A DNA stretch of 64,000 nucleotides from Neobacillus cucumis (GCF_016908975.1 NZ_JAFBEX010000002.1:62001-126000), one strand, 5' to 3'. Counted from the stretch's first letter, positions 34,755 through 45,638 are shown. Numbers and translations are program-made. Notes: a model not told the origin generated them from the sequence alone.

Positions 34755-37700
34755 CAGAGACAAAATGGGTCATGCACCGGGCAGGTTTATTAAATTTTTG
34801 GTATTACGATGACGAAACGTTTGAGTTTTCCGATGGAAAGCTTTTGCTCAGGGGGACCAATGGTTCGGGAAAATCCGTGACGATGCAAAGCTTTTTACCG
34901 GTATTGCTTGATGGCAAGAAAACGCCTGACCGTCTCGATCCGTTTGGCTCAAAGGCTAGAAGGATGGAAGATTATCTATTAGGTGAAAAAGAAGTGGTCG
35001 ACCGGGATGAGCGGACCGGCTATCTATTTATTGAATATAAACAAGCTGGGTTGGAACGGTATATTACAACAGGGATTGGCATGCAGGCCAAACGACATAA
35101 AGGCATAAAATCATGGTATTTTGTCATTACCGATAACCGCAGGATTGGGTACGATTTTCAACTTTCCCAAACCCATTTAGGAGACCGTGTTCCTTTTTCG
35201 GCAAAAGAGCTGGAGAATCGGATTGGTGCAGGAGGTTATGTCGTCCACACCCAGCGGGAATACATGGAATTAGTCAACAAATATATATTCGGCTTTCAAT
35301 CGATTGACGCTTACGAGGATTTAATTAAGCTGTTAATTCAGCTGCGCAGTCCAAAGTTATCTAAAGATTTCAAACCGACGGTCATTTATGAAATTTTAGA
35401 ATCGGCACTGCCTCCTTTGACAGATGATGAATTAAGACATTTATCTGATACGATTGAAAATATGGACCAAACACAGCAGCAGCTTGAGCAGCTAGAAAGA
35501 GAATATGAATCTATCAGTAGGTTACTCAACCAATACCATACCTACAATCAATTTATATTAGCAGAACGAGCGGCCAAATGGCAAAATGCCCTTACAAAGC
35601 GTGGAGAAGCTGAGCAGCAAGCTGCCGAATTATCGAATCAGAACCAGCAGCTCAGTCAAGAAATCAATCAACTCCAAGAGAAAAGGCAAACCTTTTCTCA
35701 GCAAAAAGAAGTGGCTGAGGCGGAAAAGAAGCGGCTTGAGCGACATGAGGTCTGGAACTTAGAAGAAGAAAGGCAAAAAAAGCTGGAAAATATTCAGACC
35801 TTAAAGCGTGATATCGACAACCTTGAAACTAAGTGGGACAACAAGAACAATCAATATCAACGAATCTGGCAGGACCGAGAACAGGCAAGAACAGAGTTAA
35901 CACATCTAAATAAACGGATCGATGAAGTTCTCGATGAGCTAGCCTATGATGCGGAGGAATCTGCTTTTACTCAGCATGAAGTAAATGCCGATGATTTGGA
36001 ACGGCATCAGTCGGAAGAGTTTGATTTTTCGGTCTGGATTCAAGAAATTAACCATCATGAACAATTGCTCAGCTCGTTGAAACAGTTGGCTGATGAGGAA
36101 GTGCGCCTATTTGAAGATCATAACCGTTTGCAGCGGCAATCCTCTGAGAAAAAGAAGGAAATTGATGAGCTTCGCAAAAATTTAGACCACTTGGCAGAGT
36201 GGTTTACCGAGGAAAAGCAAAAGCTGGAACAGCAACTATTTGTCTGGATGGACGAACATCCGAAGCTTGTTTTTTCAACCGAAAGGATGCAGACGATTGC
36301 CCGTTTAATGGAAGGATTGTATGAAGACAATCGTTACGAACAGGTCCGTGAACAACTATTTGCGGTGCTCAATGATTATCATGCAAACTTGCTGGCCGAG
36401 AAACATCTGCTCGAGAAGTCAATCGATGATAAAAATATTGAAATTGTAACTGCAAAAGATGATCTTCACTATTGGAAAACATTAAAAATGCCTAATCCAG
36501 AACGGGCGCGTGATACCGATATTTTCCGTGAGCAGCTGCAAAGCGATGGGCAGACGTTTATTCCGTTTTATGCAGCGGTAGAATTTCAGGATCATGTTAC
36601 AGACGAACAGAAAGAACGGATTGAGTCTGCTTTAAAACAAACGGGAATCCTTGATAGTTTAATCACGGGAGAAGACATTCATCCAATCCATGACCGTATC
36701 ATCCGCCCTGAACCGCAATTGCTTGGCTATACGCTCGCAGATTATCTGCGTCCGGATTTAGAAGACGACTGTCCGATTGCCAGTACCAAAGTGGATGATG
36801 TGTTAAGGAGCATCTCACTAGAACAAGATGGATCTGCTTTCCATGTGGACGTGGATGGAACCTACTCTCTTGGCTGTATAATCGGACATGCACCGAATGA
36901 GGGACCATCAAAATTTATCGGACGCTCGTCCCGCAAACGATATCAGCAAGAGAAAATTCAGGAAGTTGAACGGCTGCTAGAACAGCTTCAAAACGAGTTA
37001 AGGCAGATACTGAATCAGCAGCAGTTATTTGAAGAAGAGATCCGTCAGGCCGACGAATGGAAACAATCAATCCCTACAGACAAAGTCCTTAGTGATGTGA
37101 ACGAGCAAATGGAGAAATTGGGGCATCAATTAGAGGAAAAGAAAAATGTTCACCAACAGCTGGATGAACAGTGGAAAATAGTTCACAGCAAGCTTCTAAC
37201 GGTGAAACTGAAACTGCATCAACTGGGAAGTCAGCTCAATCTTTCCCTAACACAAGACGTTTTAATTCAAGCATTAGAGATGACCAAACATTACCGAACC
37301 GAACTGTTTAACCTGCGTGAATTTTTTCAAAAAAGTAAGTTTGCCAAGAAGACAATCCTCCAGTTAACCGATCGAGTTTCTGAAATGGAACTGGAATTAG
37401 ACGAAATCAAGGGTGACCAAAACGTCAAGGCTTCCCTTTTACGAAAAGAAAAAGTTGAAGTTGAGTCGATCGAGCAGCAATTGAAATTAAAAGGCATCGA
37501 TGAAATCCGCTGGCAAATTCAGCGGGTGCAGCAATCCCTTAGAGAAGCAGAGGATGGATTCTCTCAATTGCTTGAATTAATCCCCAAAAAGGAAACAGCC
37601 CATAATTCTTGTCAAAAAGAGTTAGCTGCTGCCAAAACTAACGCTGAATTCTGGTCTCATATGGCAGATGAGTGGGAAGAAATGGTCAAATCAGAATGGA

Positions 37701-38857
37701 CAAAAAGGTTTATCGAACTCGAAGACGTCAATCCTGAGTGGATTGTAAAAGAGTTGGCACCGATATTAGGAAAATATGACCGCTCTAAGTTAAATGAACA
37801 ATTAACTAAGGCTTTCATCAATGAGCAAGTCTTCCTAACTGAATATCGGATGTTTGAATACACCGAAGAATGGGAGCGTCCTGAGTGGTTTTCTCAAAAT
37901 TGGGGTGAGTATTATGAACCCATCTTGAATGAATGGAACCAGCTAAAAGGTCGACGAATCATACAAATGGAATATAAAGGACAGCGGGTCAGCCCATACT
38001 TTGTGTTTCATTCCTTAACAAAAGAAGTAGAGGACCAAAAAGGGTGGCTGGATGAACAAGACCGCCAATTGTATGAAGATATCATTGTCAATACTGTCGG
38101 AGTTATTCTACGAAACCGGATCCAGCGGGCTGAGAAATGGGTCCACGAAATGGATAAAATTATGAAAAGCCGCGATAATTCATCCGGACTAACATTCTCT
38201 ATTGCCTGGAAGCCATTAACCGCAGAATCCGAGCAGGAGTTGGATACAGAAGATCTTGTGAAACTGCTGCAAAGAAATAGTAAATTTTTAAACGAGGAAG
38301 ATTTACAGCGAATTACCAAACACTTTCAATCGAGAATTGCGAAGGCCAAGGAATTGATTCAGCTTAGAAATGAAGGTTCAACACTCCACCAAGTGTTAAA
38401 AGAAGTTCTCGATTATCGGAAATGGTTTACATTTGTCCTGTCCTACAAAAGGGTGAACGAACCAAAACGAGAATTGACCAACAATGCCTTTTTTAAATTC
38501 AGTGGCGGTGAGAAAGCTATGGCGATGTATATTCCGTTATTTACAGCGGCCTATTCCCGCTACAAAGAAGCAGGCGATATAGCTCCCTATATTATCTCAC
38601 TTGATGAAGCCTTTGCCGGTGTCGATGAAAATAATATTCGCGATATGTTTGAAGTGGTCGAACAGCTCGGCTTTAACTATATTATGAACTCTCAGGCATT
38701 ATGGGGTGACTATGATACCATCTCCAGTCTGCCGATTTGTGAGCTAGTCCGCCCAAAAAATGCGGACTTCGTGACAATAATCCGCTACCAATGGGATGGG
38801 AAACAGCGGTCCTTGGTATTAGATGATCCTGCAATGGAGCTGGTAAACCATGAATAG
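34751..38857 (+). CDS. jetC: Wadjet SMC-like ATPase JetC (TIGR02680)
   Basis: The 1368-residue SMC/MukB-like motor subunit. The head domain has Walker A GTNGSGKS (residues 35-42). Long coiled coils occupy roughly residues 235-400, 430-480, 730-840 and 860-990. A middle domain lies around 520-700. The C-terminal head has the signature FSGGEKAMA (Ser1251) and Walker B IISLDEA (Asp1285, Glu1286). The start ATGA overlaps the jetB stop, with GGGAGAGG upstream. It loops DNA by ATP-driven extrusion in known systems. All ATPase motifs look intact. Confidence 0.95.
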   Translation: MTETKWVMHRAGLLNFWYYDDETFEFSDGKLLLRGTNGSGKSVTMQSFLPVLLDGKKTPDRLDPFGSKARRMEDYLLGEKEVVDRDERTGYLFIEYKQAGLERYITTGIGMQAKRHKGIKSWYFVITDNRRIGYDFQLSQTHLGDRVPFSAKELENRIGAGGYVVHTQREYMELVNKYIFGFQSIDAYEDLIKLLIQLRSPKLSKDFKPTVIYEILESALPPLTDDELRHLSDTIENMDQTQQQLEQLEREYESISRLLNQYHTYNQFILAERAAKWQNALTKRGEAEQQAAELSNQNQQLSQEINQLQEKRQTFSQQKEVAEAEKKRLERHEVWNLEEERQKKLENIQTLKRDIDNLETKWDNKNNQYQRIWQDREQARTELTHLNKRIDEVLDELAYDAEESAFTQHEVNADDLERHQSEEFDFSVWIQEINHHEQLLSSLKQLADEEVRLFEDHNRLQRQSSEKKKEIDELRKNLDHLAEWFTEEKQKLEQQLFVWMDEHPKLVFSTERMQTIARLMEGLYEDNRYEQVREQLFAVLNDYHANLLAEKHLLEKSIDDKNIEIVTAKDDLHYWKTLKMPNPERARDTDIFREQLQSDGQTFIPFYAAVEFQDHVTDEQKERIESALKQTGILDSLITGEDIHPIHDRIIRPEPQLLGYTLADYLRPDLEDDCPIASTKVDDVLRSISLEQDGSAFHVDVDGTYSLGCIIGHAPNEGPSKFIGRSSRKRYQQEKIQEVERLLEQLQNELRQILNQQQLFEEEIRQADEWKQSIPTDKVLSDVNEQMEKLGHQLEEKKNVHQQLDEQWKIVHSKLLTVKLKLHQLGSQLNLSLTQDVLIQALEMTKHYRTELFNLREFFQKSKFAKKTILQLTDRVSEMELELDEIKGDQNVKASLLRKEKVEVESIEQQLKLKGIDEIRWQIQRVQQSLREAEDGFSQLLELIPKKETAHNSCQKELAAAKTNAEFWSHMADEWEEMVKSEWTKRFIELEDVNPEWIVKELAPILGKYDRSKLNEQLTKAFINEQVFLTEYRMFEYTEEWERPEWFSQNWGEYYEPILNEWNQLKGRRIIQMEYKGQRVSPYFVFHSLTKEVEDQKGWLDEQDRQLYEDIIVNTVGVILRNRIQRAEKWVHEMDKIMKSRDNSSGLTFSIAWKPLTAESEQELDTEDLVKLLQRNSKFLNEEDLQRITKHFQSRIAKAKELIQLRNEGSTLHQVLKEVLDYRKWFTFVLSYKRVNEPKRELTNNAFFKFSGGEKAMAMYIPLFTAAYSRYKEAGDIAPYIISLDEAFAGVDENNIRDMFEVVEQLGFNYIMNSQALWGDYDTISSLPICELVRPKNADFVTIIRYQWDGKQRSLVLDDPAMELVNHE

Positions 38858-40133
38858 AAGCGTGCAAATTCTGCGTGAGGAAGCGGGATTCCATAAGCTT
38901 TTTAAGCTATTTAAGGATAAATATCGGTCTCTCGGCAGAATCGGTGGAACGGTCAGTACTCGCAGCTTTACAAAGAAAGAAATGGAATCCATCGCTGGTT
39001 TTTTAGGCCAGTCGGCAGATCGGCTGCTTGAAAAAGGCAAGATTTCTTTACTGGACTTTGAACAGGAATTAACACAGACCGTTTTTTCTGGTTATTCACT
39101 TTTGCAGTTATTGGAAGAGGTACTCGAAGAAACCATCGTAACAAAACAGGAAGAAAATCATTTAGAAAAACAAAAGGATCAGAATTATTTTCAACAGCTA
39201 AGGTTGGAGTATCCGGAAGGTAGCTGGTGGTGGGACTGGATTGAGTCCAAGCCGCCGGAAGCTAGATGGATCTGGTCGCTTTATAAACAAAATCCTCTCG
39301 ATTTTTTTGAAAAAGTCATCATGGTCTTCAAGGCATTTCAAGAAACGCCTTCCGTAACTGGTAAATTTGAAAGACTGCCATTATTTGCCCAGAAAACAAC
39401 GGGAAATCCTCATTATTTTGATAATGGTAGTCTAGCAGGAAAATTATTGATTTACTGTATGTACGTAGATCAACAGTTAAAAGGACTTCGTGAAGCAGGG
39501 GTGCCAACAGCAACCGAAGAGCTTAATGAATTATTGAGTAGCTATGGGCTGATGCGAGATGATTTATGGAGCTTTGTTTCCTGCCGTGGTTTCTTTGCCA
39601 AAGGGGAAATGGGGACTCACCCTGTCTGGGTAGGGGCAGCGGAGACCGAGACGGTTTTAAATGTGCCGATTAAAGAATTATTAAAGCTGAAAGAAGTCTG
39701 GCCGGTCAAAGGGAATAAGGTATGGATTGTTGAAAATTCAAGTGTTTGTTCGACAATTGTAGACGAGGTACCCGGAGCTCCCATCATCTGCACACATGGA
39801 CAATTCCGGGCAGCAAGCTGGGTTCTATTGAATTACTTAGTGGAATCGGGCTGTGTTTTGTATTATTCAGGAGACTTAGACCCTGAAGGAATCACAATGG
39901 CTCAACGACTAAAAGACCGTTTCCCAAACCAAGTGATTTTTTGGAGAATGGATACAGCCTCCTATTTAGAATCGATATCGGACGAAGATATTTCAAGCAG
40001 ACTCTCGAAAATGCAAACCATTACTTCAAGCGAATTAGTAGAGGTTGCAAATGCTTTAATGGAAAGAAAAAAAGCCGGTTACCAAGAAGGCTTGGTTCAG
40101 TCGCTTATTAAGGATATCAGGCGGGAGTATTGA
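38850..40133 (+). CDS. jetD: Wadjet nuclease JetD (DUF2399/TIGR02679)
   Basis: The TOPRIM-type nuclease subunit, 427 residues. The N-terminal half is helical. The DUF2399 TOPRIM core begins near Glu295 (VWIVENSSVC), continues through CTHGQFRAASW, and holds the metal motif GDLDPEG (Asp342, Asp344). The start overlaps jetC by eight bases (ATGAATAG). Catalytic acids are present, so the complex is probably active. No clear terminator follows; the small gene at 40210 may be read through. Confidence 0.92.
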   Translation: MNRSVQILREEAGFHKLFKLFKDKYRSLGRIGGTVSTRSFTKKEMESIAGFLGQSADRLLEKGKISLLDFEQELTQTVFSGYSLLQLLEEVLEETIVTKQEENHLEKQKDQNYFQQLRLEYPEGSWWWDWIESKPPEARWIWSLYKQNPLDFFEKVIMVFKAFQETPSVTGKFERLPLFAQKTTGNPHYFDNGSLAGKLLIYCMYVDQQLKGLREAGVPTATEELNELLSSYGLMRDDLWSFVSCRGFFAKGEMGTHPVWVGAAETETVLNVPIKELLKLKEVWPVKGNKVWIVENSSVCSTIVDEVPGAPIICTHGQFRAASWVLLNYLVESGCVLYYSGDLDPEGITMAQRLKDRFPNQVIFWRMDTASYLESISDEDISSRLSKMQTITSSELVEVANALMERKKAGYQEGLVQSLIKDIRREY

Positions 40134-40209
40134 TAATTCGCAAAGAATTTTGTTTATTGTTAGATCTTAAATTGAAGAATTTTACTTTTGGAAATAGGGT
40201 GTAAGTTCA

Positions 40210-40440
40210 ATGGAATGGAGCAAAGTTTCAGGGTTACTAGCTGTAATTTGTTTCCTCGGAACAATTGGACAATTATTACGTTTAAGGATTGAAGTAAAAA
40301 AGGTTGACAAGAACCAAGAACTGACCCGAGAATTAGCAAAGAAATGGAACAAACGCCTTAATTGGATCATTATTTTTGGCGGTTTGGGAGCAATATTTAG
40401 TGTATTAGCTGAAATTTTAAAGGGATCGGCTGATTTTTAG
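40210..40440 (+). CDS. Small membrane protein downstream of jetD
   Basis: A 76-residue protein with two membrane helices (about residues 5-22 and 50-68) joined by a charged linker (RIEVKKVDKNQELTRELAKKWNKR). AGGGTGT lies before the ATG. It starts 76 bases after jetD on the same strand with no terminator between. It could be an accessory of the defence operon or an unrelated gene; no known Wadjet component has this form. Confidence 0.6.
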   Translation: MEWSKVSGLLAVICFLGTIGQLLRLRIEVKKVDKNQELTRELAKKWNKRLNWIIIFGGLGAIFSVLAEILKGSADF

Positions 40441-40604
40441 ATGAGATTGGCTCATTATTGGATAGGATTGGACTATTTTTACACATTATTGGCTCATTTT
40501 TAAGCAATATTGTCTTTTTTACCAACATTATCCAAAATACCTCGAAGAACATCCTTAACATATAAGCTTATTTGAGTTATTTCTTATTTTTTTTCACGAA
40601 TGTT

Positions 40605-40643
40605 AAAAGGAATTTGACCATTTAAGTCAAATTCCTGTTTTTT
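40605..40643. terminator. Terminator between convergent units
   Basis: AGGAATTTGAC and GTCAAATTCCT form a perfect 11-bp stem. T runs on the plus strand (and TTTT on the minus) let it serve the pobA gene and the upstream plus-strand unit. Confidence 0.85.
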
Positions 40644-40676
40644 AATTGGTAGGATTGCATTGAAAAGTGCAATTTT

Positions 40677-41894
<1,218 letters not shown>

Positions 41895-41907
41895 TCAGCT
41901 CCTTTAA

Positions 41908-41922
41908 TTGAAAGCGTTTTAT
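41908..41922 (-). promoter_or_regulatory. Candidate cre box in the pobA leader
   Basis: TTGAAAGCGTTTTAT differs from the cre consensus at one defined position. It lies between pobA and its presumed -10 (TATAAT on the minus strand, 41965-41960), which fits CcpA repression. Confidence 0.4.
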
Positions 41923-42006
41923 ATTTTGGTAAATCTATAATATAATTAAAATATTCTGAATTATAGTTTCAACTTCTTTTATACGGAACAACTGAATTTT
42001 TTTGAG

Positions 42007-42807
42007 GTGATTATTATCATTCCAGCCAATAAAAAAACGCCTGTTTTACAATCGGTCCAACACGGACTGCAAATCCTACAACTTTTCACGATTGAAAAAC
42101 CAGTATGGGGTATAACCGAAATAGCTAATGCCCTGCAAATACATAAAAGCACTGTGAGCCGACTAATCGCTGATTTATTGGTAGAGGGTTTTTTACAAAA
42201 AGAAGGACATAAATATAGTCTTGGATTTTCCCTCCTGTCGATTAGTGGCGTGATCACTTCCCACTTAGAAATCCACCGTGAATCAAAAGACATATTAAAA
42301 AAGCTAGTTTCCGATTTAGAGGAATCGGCTCATATTGCTATTTTAGAAGGAAAAGAAATAACCTATGTTCATAAAATCGAATGTGCTGATCCTGTATCAC
42401 TATTATCTTCAATTGGAAAAAAGAACCCGGTTACTTGTACGAGTGCTGGTAAAGTATTATTAGCGTTCAAGCCAAACGATAAAATCGAAAGCATAATGGC
42501 GGAAGGACTTCCACGTATGGGTCCAAACAGCATAACCTCCCCCGAGCAGTTAAAAGGTCAATTAAGCCAAATAAAACAACAGGGGTTTTCAATCTGTATT
42601 GATGAAATGCATGAGAATGTGGTGAGCATCGCTGCTCCAGTAAGGGACTACACGAGTGAGGTCGTAGCGGCGGTAAGCGTTGTCGGAACAAGGGAGCGAA
42701 TTCATCATACTAAAATAAATGGTTTTACAGAAAGGATCATCGGGGCGGCCAATGAAATATCGATGAAATTGGGCTTTATTCCAGACAAGGAGTGGACCCT
42801 AGATTGA
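42007..42807 (+). CDS. IclR-family regulator, copy 1 (PobR-like)
   Basis: A 266-residue regulator. An N-terminal winged helix-turn-helix (about residues 17-75, WGITEIANALQIHKSTVSRLI) precedes an IclR ligand-binding domain (about 90-260) with the conserved GKKNPVTCTSAGKVLLAF. GAGGTG at 42004-42009 overlaps the GTG start at 42007. That leaves either the GTG without a ribosome site, or a rare ATC/ATT start at 42016-42021. No in-frame ATG exists before the middle of the protein. Position suggests it controls pobA. Confidence 0.88.
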   Translation: MIIIIPANKKTPVLQSVQHGLQILQLFTIEKPVWGITEIANALQIHKSTVSRLIADLLVEGFLQKEGHKYSLGFSLLSISGVITSHLEIHRESKDILKKLVSDLEESAHIAILEGKEITYVHKIECADPVSLLSSIGKKNPVTCTSAGKVLLAFKPNDKIESIMAEGLPRMGPNSITSPEQLKGQLSQIKQQGFSICIDEMHENVVSIAAPVRDYTSEVVAAVSVVGTRERIHHTKINGFTERIIGAANEISMKLGFIPDKEWTLD

Positions 42808-43574
42808 GATATCCTGCAATGAATAGTTATCAGTATTCGTCCCTTAGAAATGCTCTTCGTCTGTTTAATCTATTTTCTATTGAGGAACCGGAATTACAAT
42901 TAGAAGAGATTGCTAGTCGATTAGAAATTGGGCAAAGTACGGCCTTTCGGTTGGTTCATACATTAATGGTCGAAGGATTCATTGTCAGAGATTCATCTGC
43001 TAAATCCTACCGCCTGGCGGCATCGGTTTTGGCTTTGGGCCATACCCTCATAAAAAAGGAACAAATTTGTCATTTGTCGATGGATATTATTGAAAAGCTA
43101 GCAGAAAAGACAGGTGAAACCGCACATATTGCGATTTTCCAAGAACATCATGCATTGTATCTCCTTAAAATTGAAAGTGCGAATCCCGTTGATTTATTGT
43201 CGCATGCGGGGAGGAAAAATCCGCTCCATTGCACGAGTACAGGACAAGTTTTGTTAGCTTATCAAGAACATGCGATAATTGAGCAGGTGTTGGAGAGGGG
43301 ATTAGCATCCTATACAGCGAAAACGATAACTGATCCAAGGAGGTTAAAGGATTTACTGGATACAATCCGAATAAAAGGATTTGCAGTGAGCAGGGAAGAA
43401 CTACATAAAGGGGTTGTTTCAATAGCTGCTCCAGTTATTATGAGCAGGAGCAAAGTCAAAGCATCTGTTAGTATCGCAGGTCCTGCCAGTAGAATCAACG
43501 AGCGTACGATTCCCAAATTGATAAAACAAGTGCAGCAAGCTGCCGATGAAGTGACTAGGGAATTACAGAGGTAA
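42792..43574 (+). CDS. IclR-family regulator, copy 2
   Basis: A 260-residue paralogue of the preceding gene. It has the same two-domain plan: helix-turn-helix LQLEEIASRLEIGQSTAFRLV, then GRKNPLHCTSTGQVLLAY. The reading frame opens with GTG at 42792. TTG at 42804 (overlapping the previous stop as TTGA) or ATG at 42819 may be the true start, since AAGGAG is at 42787-42792. The tandem pair could form heteromers or respond to different aromatic ligands. Confidence 0.85.
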   Translation: MDPRLRYPAMNSYQYSSLRNALRLFNLFSIEEPELQLEEIASRLEIGQSTAFRLVHTLMVEGFIVRDSSAKSYRLAASVLALGHTLIKKEQICHLSMDIIEKLAEKTGETAHIAIFQEHHALYLLKIESANPVDLLSHAGRKNPLHCTSTGQVLLAYQEHAIIEQVLERGLASYTAKTITDPRRLKDLLDTIRIKGFAVSREELHKGVVSIAAPVIMSRSKVKASVSIAGPASRINERTIPKLIKQVQQAADEVTRELQR

Positions 43575-43696
43575 AGGCCAAAATGCTACTTTATTAAACT
43601 ACCAAAGTATGTAAAAATATCCTATTATAGTCATAAATATAATAATATTCAAACAGGAAATAAACGATTAAAAATACAGAATTAGGAGGAGCTGAA

Positions 43697-43912
43697 ATGA
43701 GCAGAGACAAAGAAACTCCTGAAAGAGCTAGAGAGAGACTTAGACAAGAGGAATTAAGAAGAAATCCAATGGGAAATATGAATGATGCATTTAATAGGGC
43801 TGGAAGTGGAAATCTTGCTGATTTAGCAGGTAGTCTAGGGTGGAAAGGTATTGGCGTTATCATACTGGTAATCATCATTGGTTTTGTTGTTGCATCAATA
43901 TTTTCTAAGTAA
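43697..43912 (+). CDS. DUF6366-like small membrane protein
   Basis: A 71-residue protein. A charged N-terminus (DKETPERARERLRQEELRRN) and PMGNMNDAFNRAG lead to one C-terminal membrane helix. The pattern matches the small DUF6366 family of Bacillus. AGGAGGAG precedes the ATG. Function unknown. Confidence 0.7.
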   Translation: MSRDKETPERARERLRQEELRRNPMGNMNDAFNRAGSGNLADLAGSLGWKGIGVIILVIIIGFVVASIFSK

Positions 43913-43953
43913 TTAGAACTCTTCTTCTTACAACTAAAAATTAGGAATACGTT

Positions 43954-44373
43954 TTGAAGATTTCCATGACCATTCTGTTCAAATTAAGGGAAGTCATTTC
44001 CACCTTAGAAATAGATGAGATTTTGATCAATCGAAAAAATTTATCTGATCGAGTAAAAAATTTATTATTGGAAGACCAATCTTTAACCGGATTGTCGATT
44101 CATTCTGTTGATTTAAAAGATATCATGCTATCTGCTGAAATGAAAAAGGTATTTACAGATGCCATTAAAGTCAGAAAAGAAGCTCTTAACTCCTTAGAAA
44201 AAGCTAGAGGAGAAATGGCGACTTTAAGAAGCCTTGCAAATGCAGCTAAAATGATGGAGAAAAATCCGGAATTGGTAAAACTTAGACTCATTCAAACGAT
44301 CGAATCTTCACAAGGAAACACGTTCATCCTTGACACAAATTATCAAGTTAAGGAAGTATCTGGGGAGAAATAA
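43954..44373 (+). pseudogene. Slipin/SPFH-domain fragment lacking its N-terminal half
   Basis: The 139-residue frame aligns with the second half of slipin-type SPFH (stomatin-like) proteins: LSIHSVDLKDIMLSAEMKKVF, then KEALNSLEKARGEMATLRSLANAA and NPELVKLRLIQTI. The membrane anchor and the first half of the SPFH domain are missing. No ribosome site precedes the TTG at 43954 or the following ATG. The upstream gene ends only 41 bases earlier, so the missing part is deleted rather than shifted. Most likely a remnant. Confidence 0.7.
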
Positions 44374-44396
44374 GCAAAATTTTTCATAACAAAATT

Positions 44397-44435
44397 AAAA
44401 CTGAAGATTCTGTTAGAATCTTTCAGTTTTTTTAT
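44397..44435 (+). terminator. Terminator
   Basis: AAACTGAAGATTCT and AGAATCTTTCAGTTT form a stem with one bulge, followed by T7. It persists after the slipin fragment. Confidence 0.85.
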
Positions 44436-44467
44436 TTACCGTGAGATAATTATCACCATTTGCAAAG

Positions 44468-44499
44468 AAAAAAGATCATGATACTTCACGATCTTTTTG
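44468..44499 (-). terminator. Terminator of the UvrC-like gene
   Basis: On the minus strand AAAGATCGTGA and TCATGATCTTT pair, followed by T6. Confidence 0.8.
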
Positions 44500-44507
44500 A
44501 TTCTTTT

Positions 44508-45584
44508 CTAATAAATATTTACTTTTTCTTTTAGCAATCCTTCAAGAACATCATCTATAATTGATTCATCCCCCGTCTCAAGCATTTCATCCTCTATAAT
44601 ACGATAATGGCAATTGCCACTCTTCAAATAACTATAGATAATTTGCGCCTCATCAAGTTCCTCTTTACTGACTACAATTCGAGTGTTGAGAGGACCTTGT
44701 TTTAAATAAGTTAATAGATTACTTTTAATGGTCCCAAGTTCTTGTCCGTTATTTATTTTTTCTCGATATAAAAGTTTGTTCCCCTTAATCAGAAAAAGTT
44801 TAAACGTATATTCATTTATGGATTCAACGACGATAATATTTTGATTTTCTTCGGTAAACTCGATGACCTGCTCTTTATAAAGAAAGGCATTTATCGAATC
44901 AAGGATGTTCCGATACTTTGCCGCCACTTCAAACTGAAATTGTTCTGATGCAGCTGTCATTTTCTGTTTGATTTCCTCAAGTATTTCTGTGTCCGTCCCA
45001 TTCAGCAACGCAAGAATCTTGTTCAAGATTCGATTGTATTCTTCTAGTGCGGAACCACCCAGACACATTCCGATACATAATCCTAAAGAATAATTTAAAC
45101 ACGGACCATTTTTCATGGATGGGTTGCGGCAGCTTATTTTAAAAGCTTCCTTTATTCCATTGATGGCTTTTTCAACAGTGTACTTGTTAAAATAAGGTCC
45201 AAAATAGAGGTTTCCGTCATTCTCCACAAACGAGTGGGACATTTCCAAAAAACGCTTGCCTTCAGTCGTTTTTACCACGAGATAAGCGTAGCGTTGAGGA
45301 CTTTTCATTTTTTTATTAAAATGAGGCTTTAATTCCTTAATTAATTTACATTCGAGCAAAAAGGCTTCGAATTCCGTGTCAGTTAAAAGATAATCAAAAT
45401 CGGTAAGGTTAGAAACCATCTTTATTATTTTTTGCGGATGGGCTTTGGAATGTTGAAAATAGGACTGGACCCGCTTCTTTAAACTTTTGGCTTTTCCAAC
45501 ATAAATCACATGCCCATAAGAGTCCTTCATTAGATAAACGCCTGGAGTTAACGGTAGAGACTTTACTTTTTCTTTTACATTCAT
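44508..45584 (-). CDS. Half-length UvrC-like GIY-YIG nuclease
   Basis: A 358-residue protein that covers only the N-terminal half of UvrC. The GIY-YIG domain is at residues 13-90 (PGVYLMKDSYGHVIYVGKAKSLKKRV, with the LLTDTEFEAFLLECKLIKEL catalytic Glu region). A Cys-containing segment follows (CRNPSMKNGPCLNYSLGLCIGMC), then a UVR-like helix pair (EQFQFEVAAKYRNI). The RNase H-like and HhH domains that make the 5' cut are absent. E. coli Cho has a comparable reduced form. It may be a Cho-like backup incision nuclease. Confidence 0.88.
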   Translation of the reverse strand: MNVKEKVKSLPLTPGVYLMKDSYGHVIYVGKAKSLKKRVQSYFQHSKAHPQKIIKMVSNLTDFDYLLTDTEFEAFLLECKLIKELKPHFNKKMKSPQRYAYLVVKTTEGKRFLEMSHSFVENDGNLYFGPYFNKYTVEKAINGIKEAFKISCRNPSMKNGPCLNYSLGLCIGMCLGGSALEEYNRILNKILALLNGTDTEILEEIKQKMTAASEQFQFEVAAKYRNILDSINAFLYKEQVIEFTEENQNIIVVESINEYTFKLFLIKGNKLLYREKINNGQELGTIKSNLLTYLKQGPLNTRIVVSKEELDEAQIIYSYLKSGNCHYRIIEDEMLETGDESIIDDVLEGLLKEKVNIY

Positions 45585-45638
45585 ACGTGTTCACTCACCA
45601 AATCATAGTCGATAGGATTATTTTAGCACAGGTAAGGA

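Noticed and set aside
40441-40600. Possible repeat of ATTGGCTCATT-like words after the small membrane gene
   Set aside because: Only a few imperfect copies are present with variable spacing; I could not define a unit.
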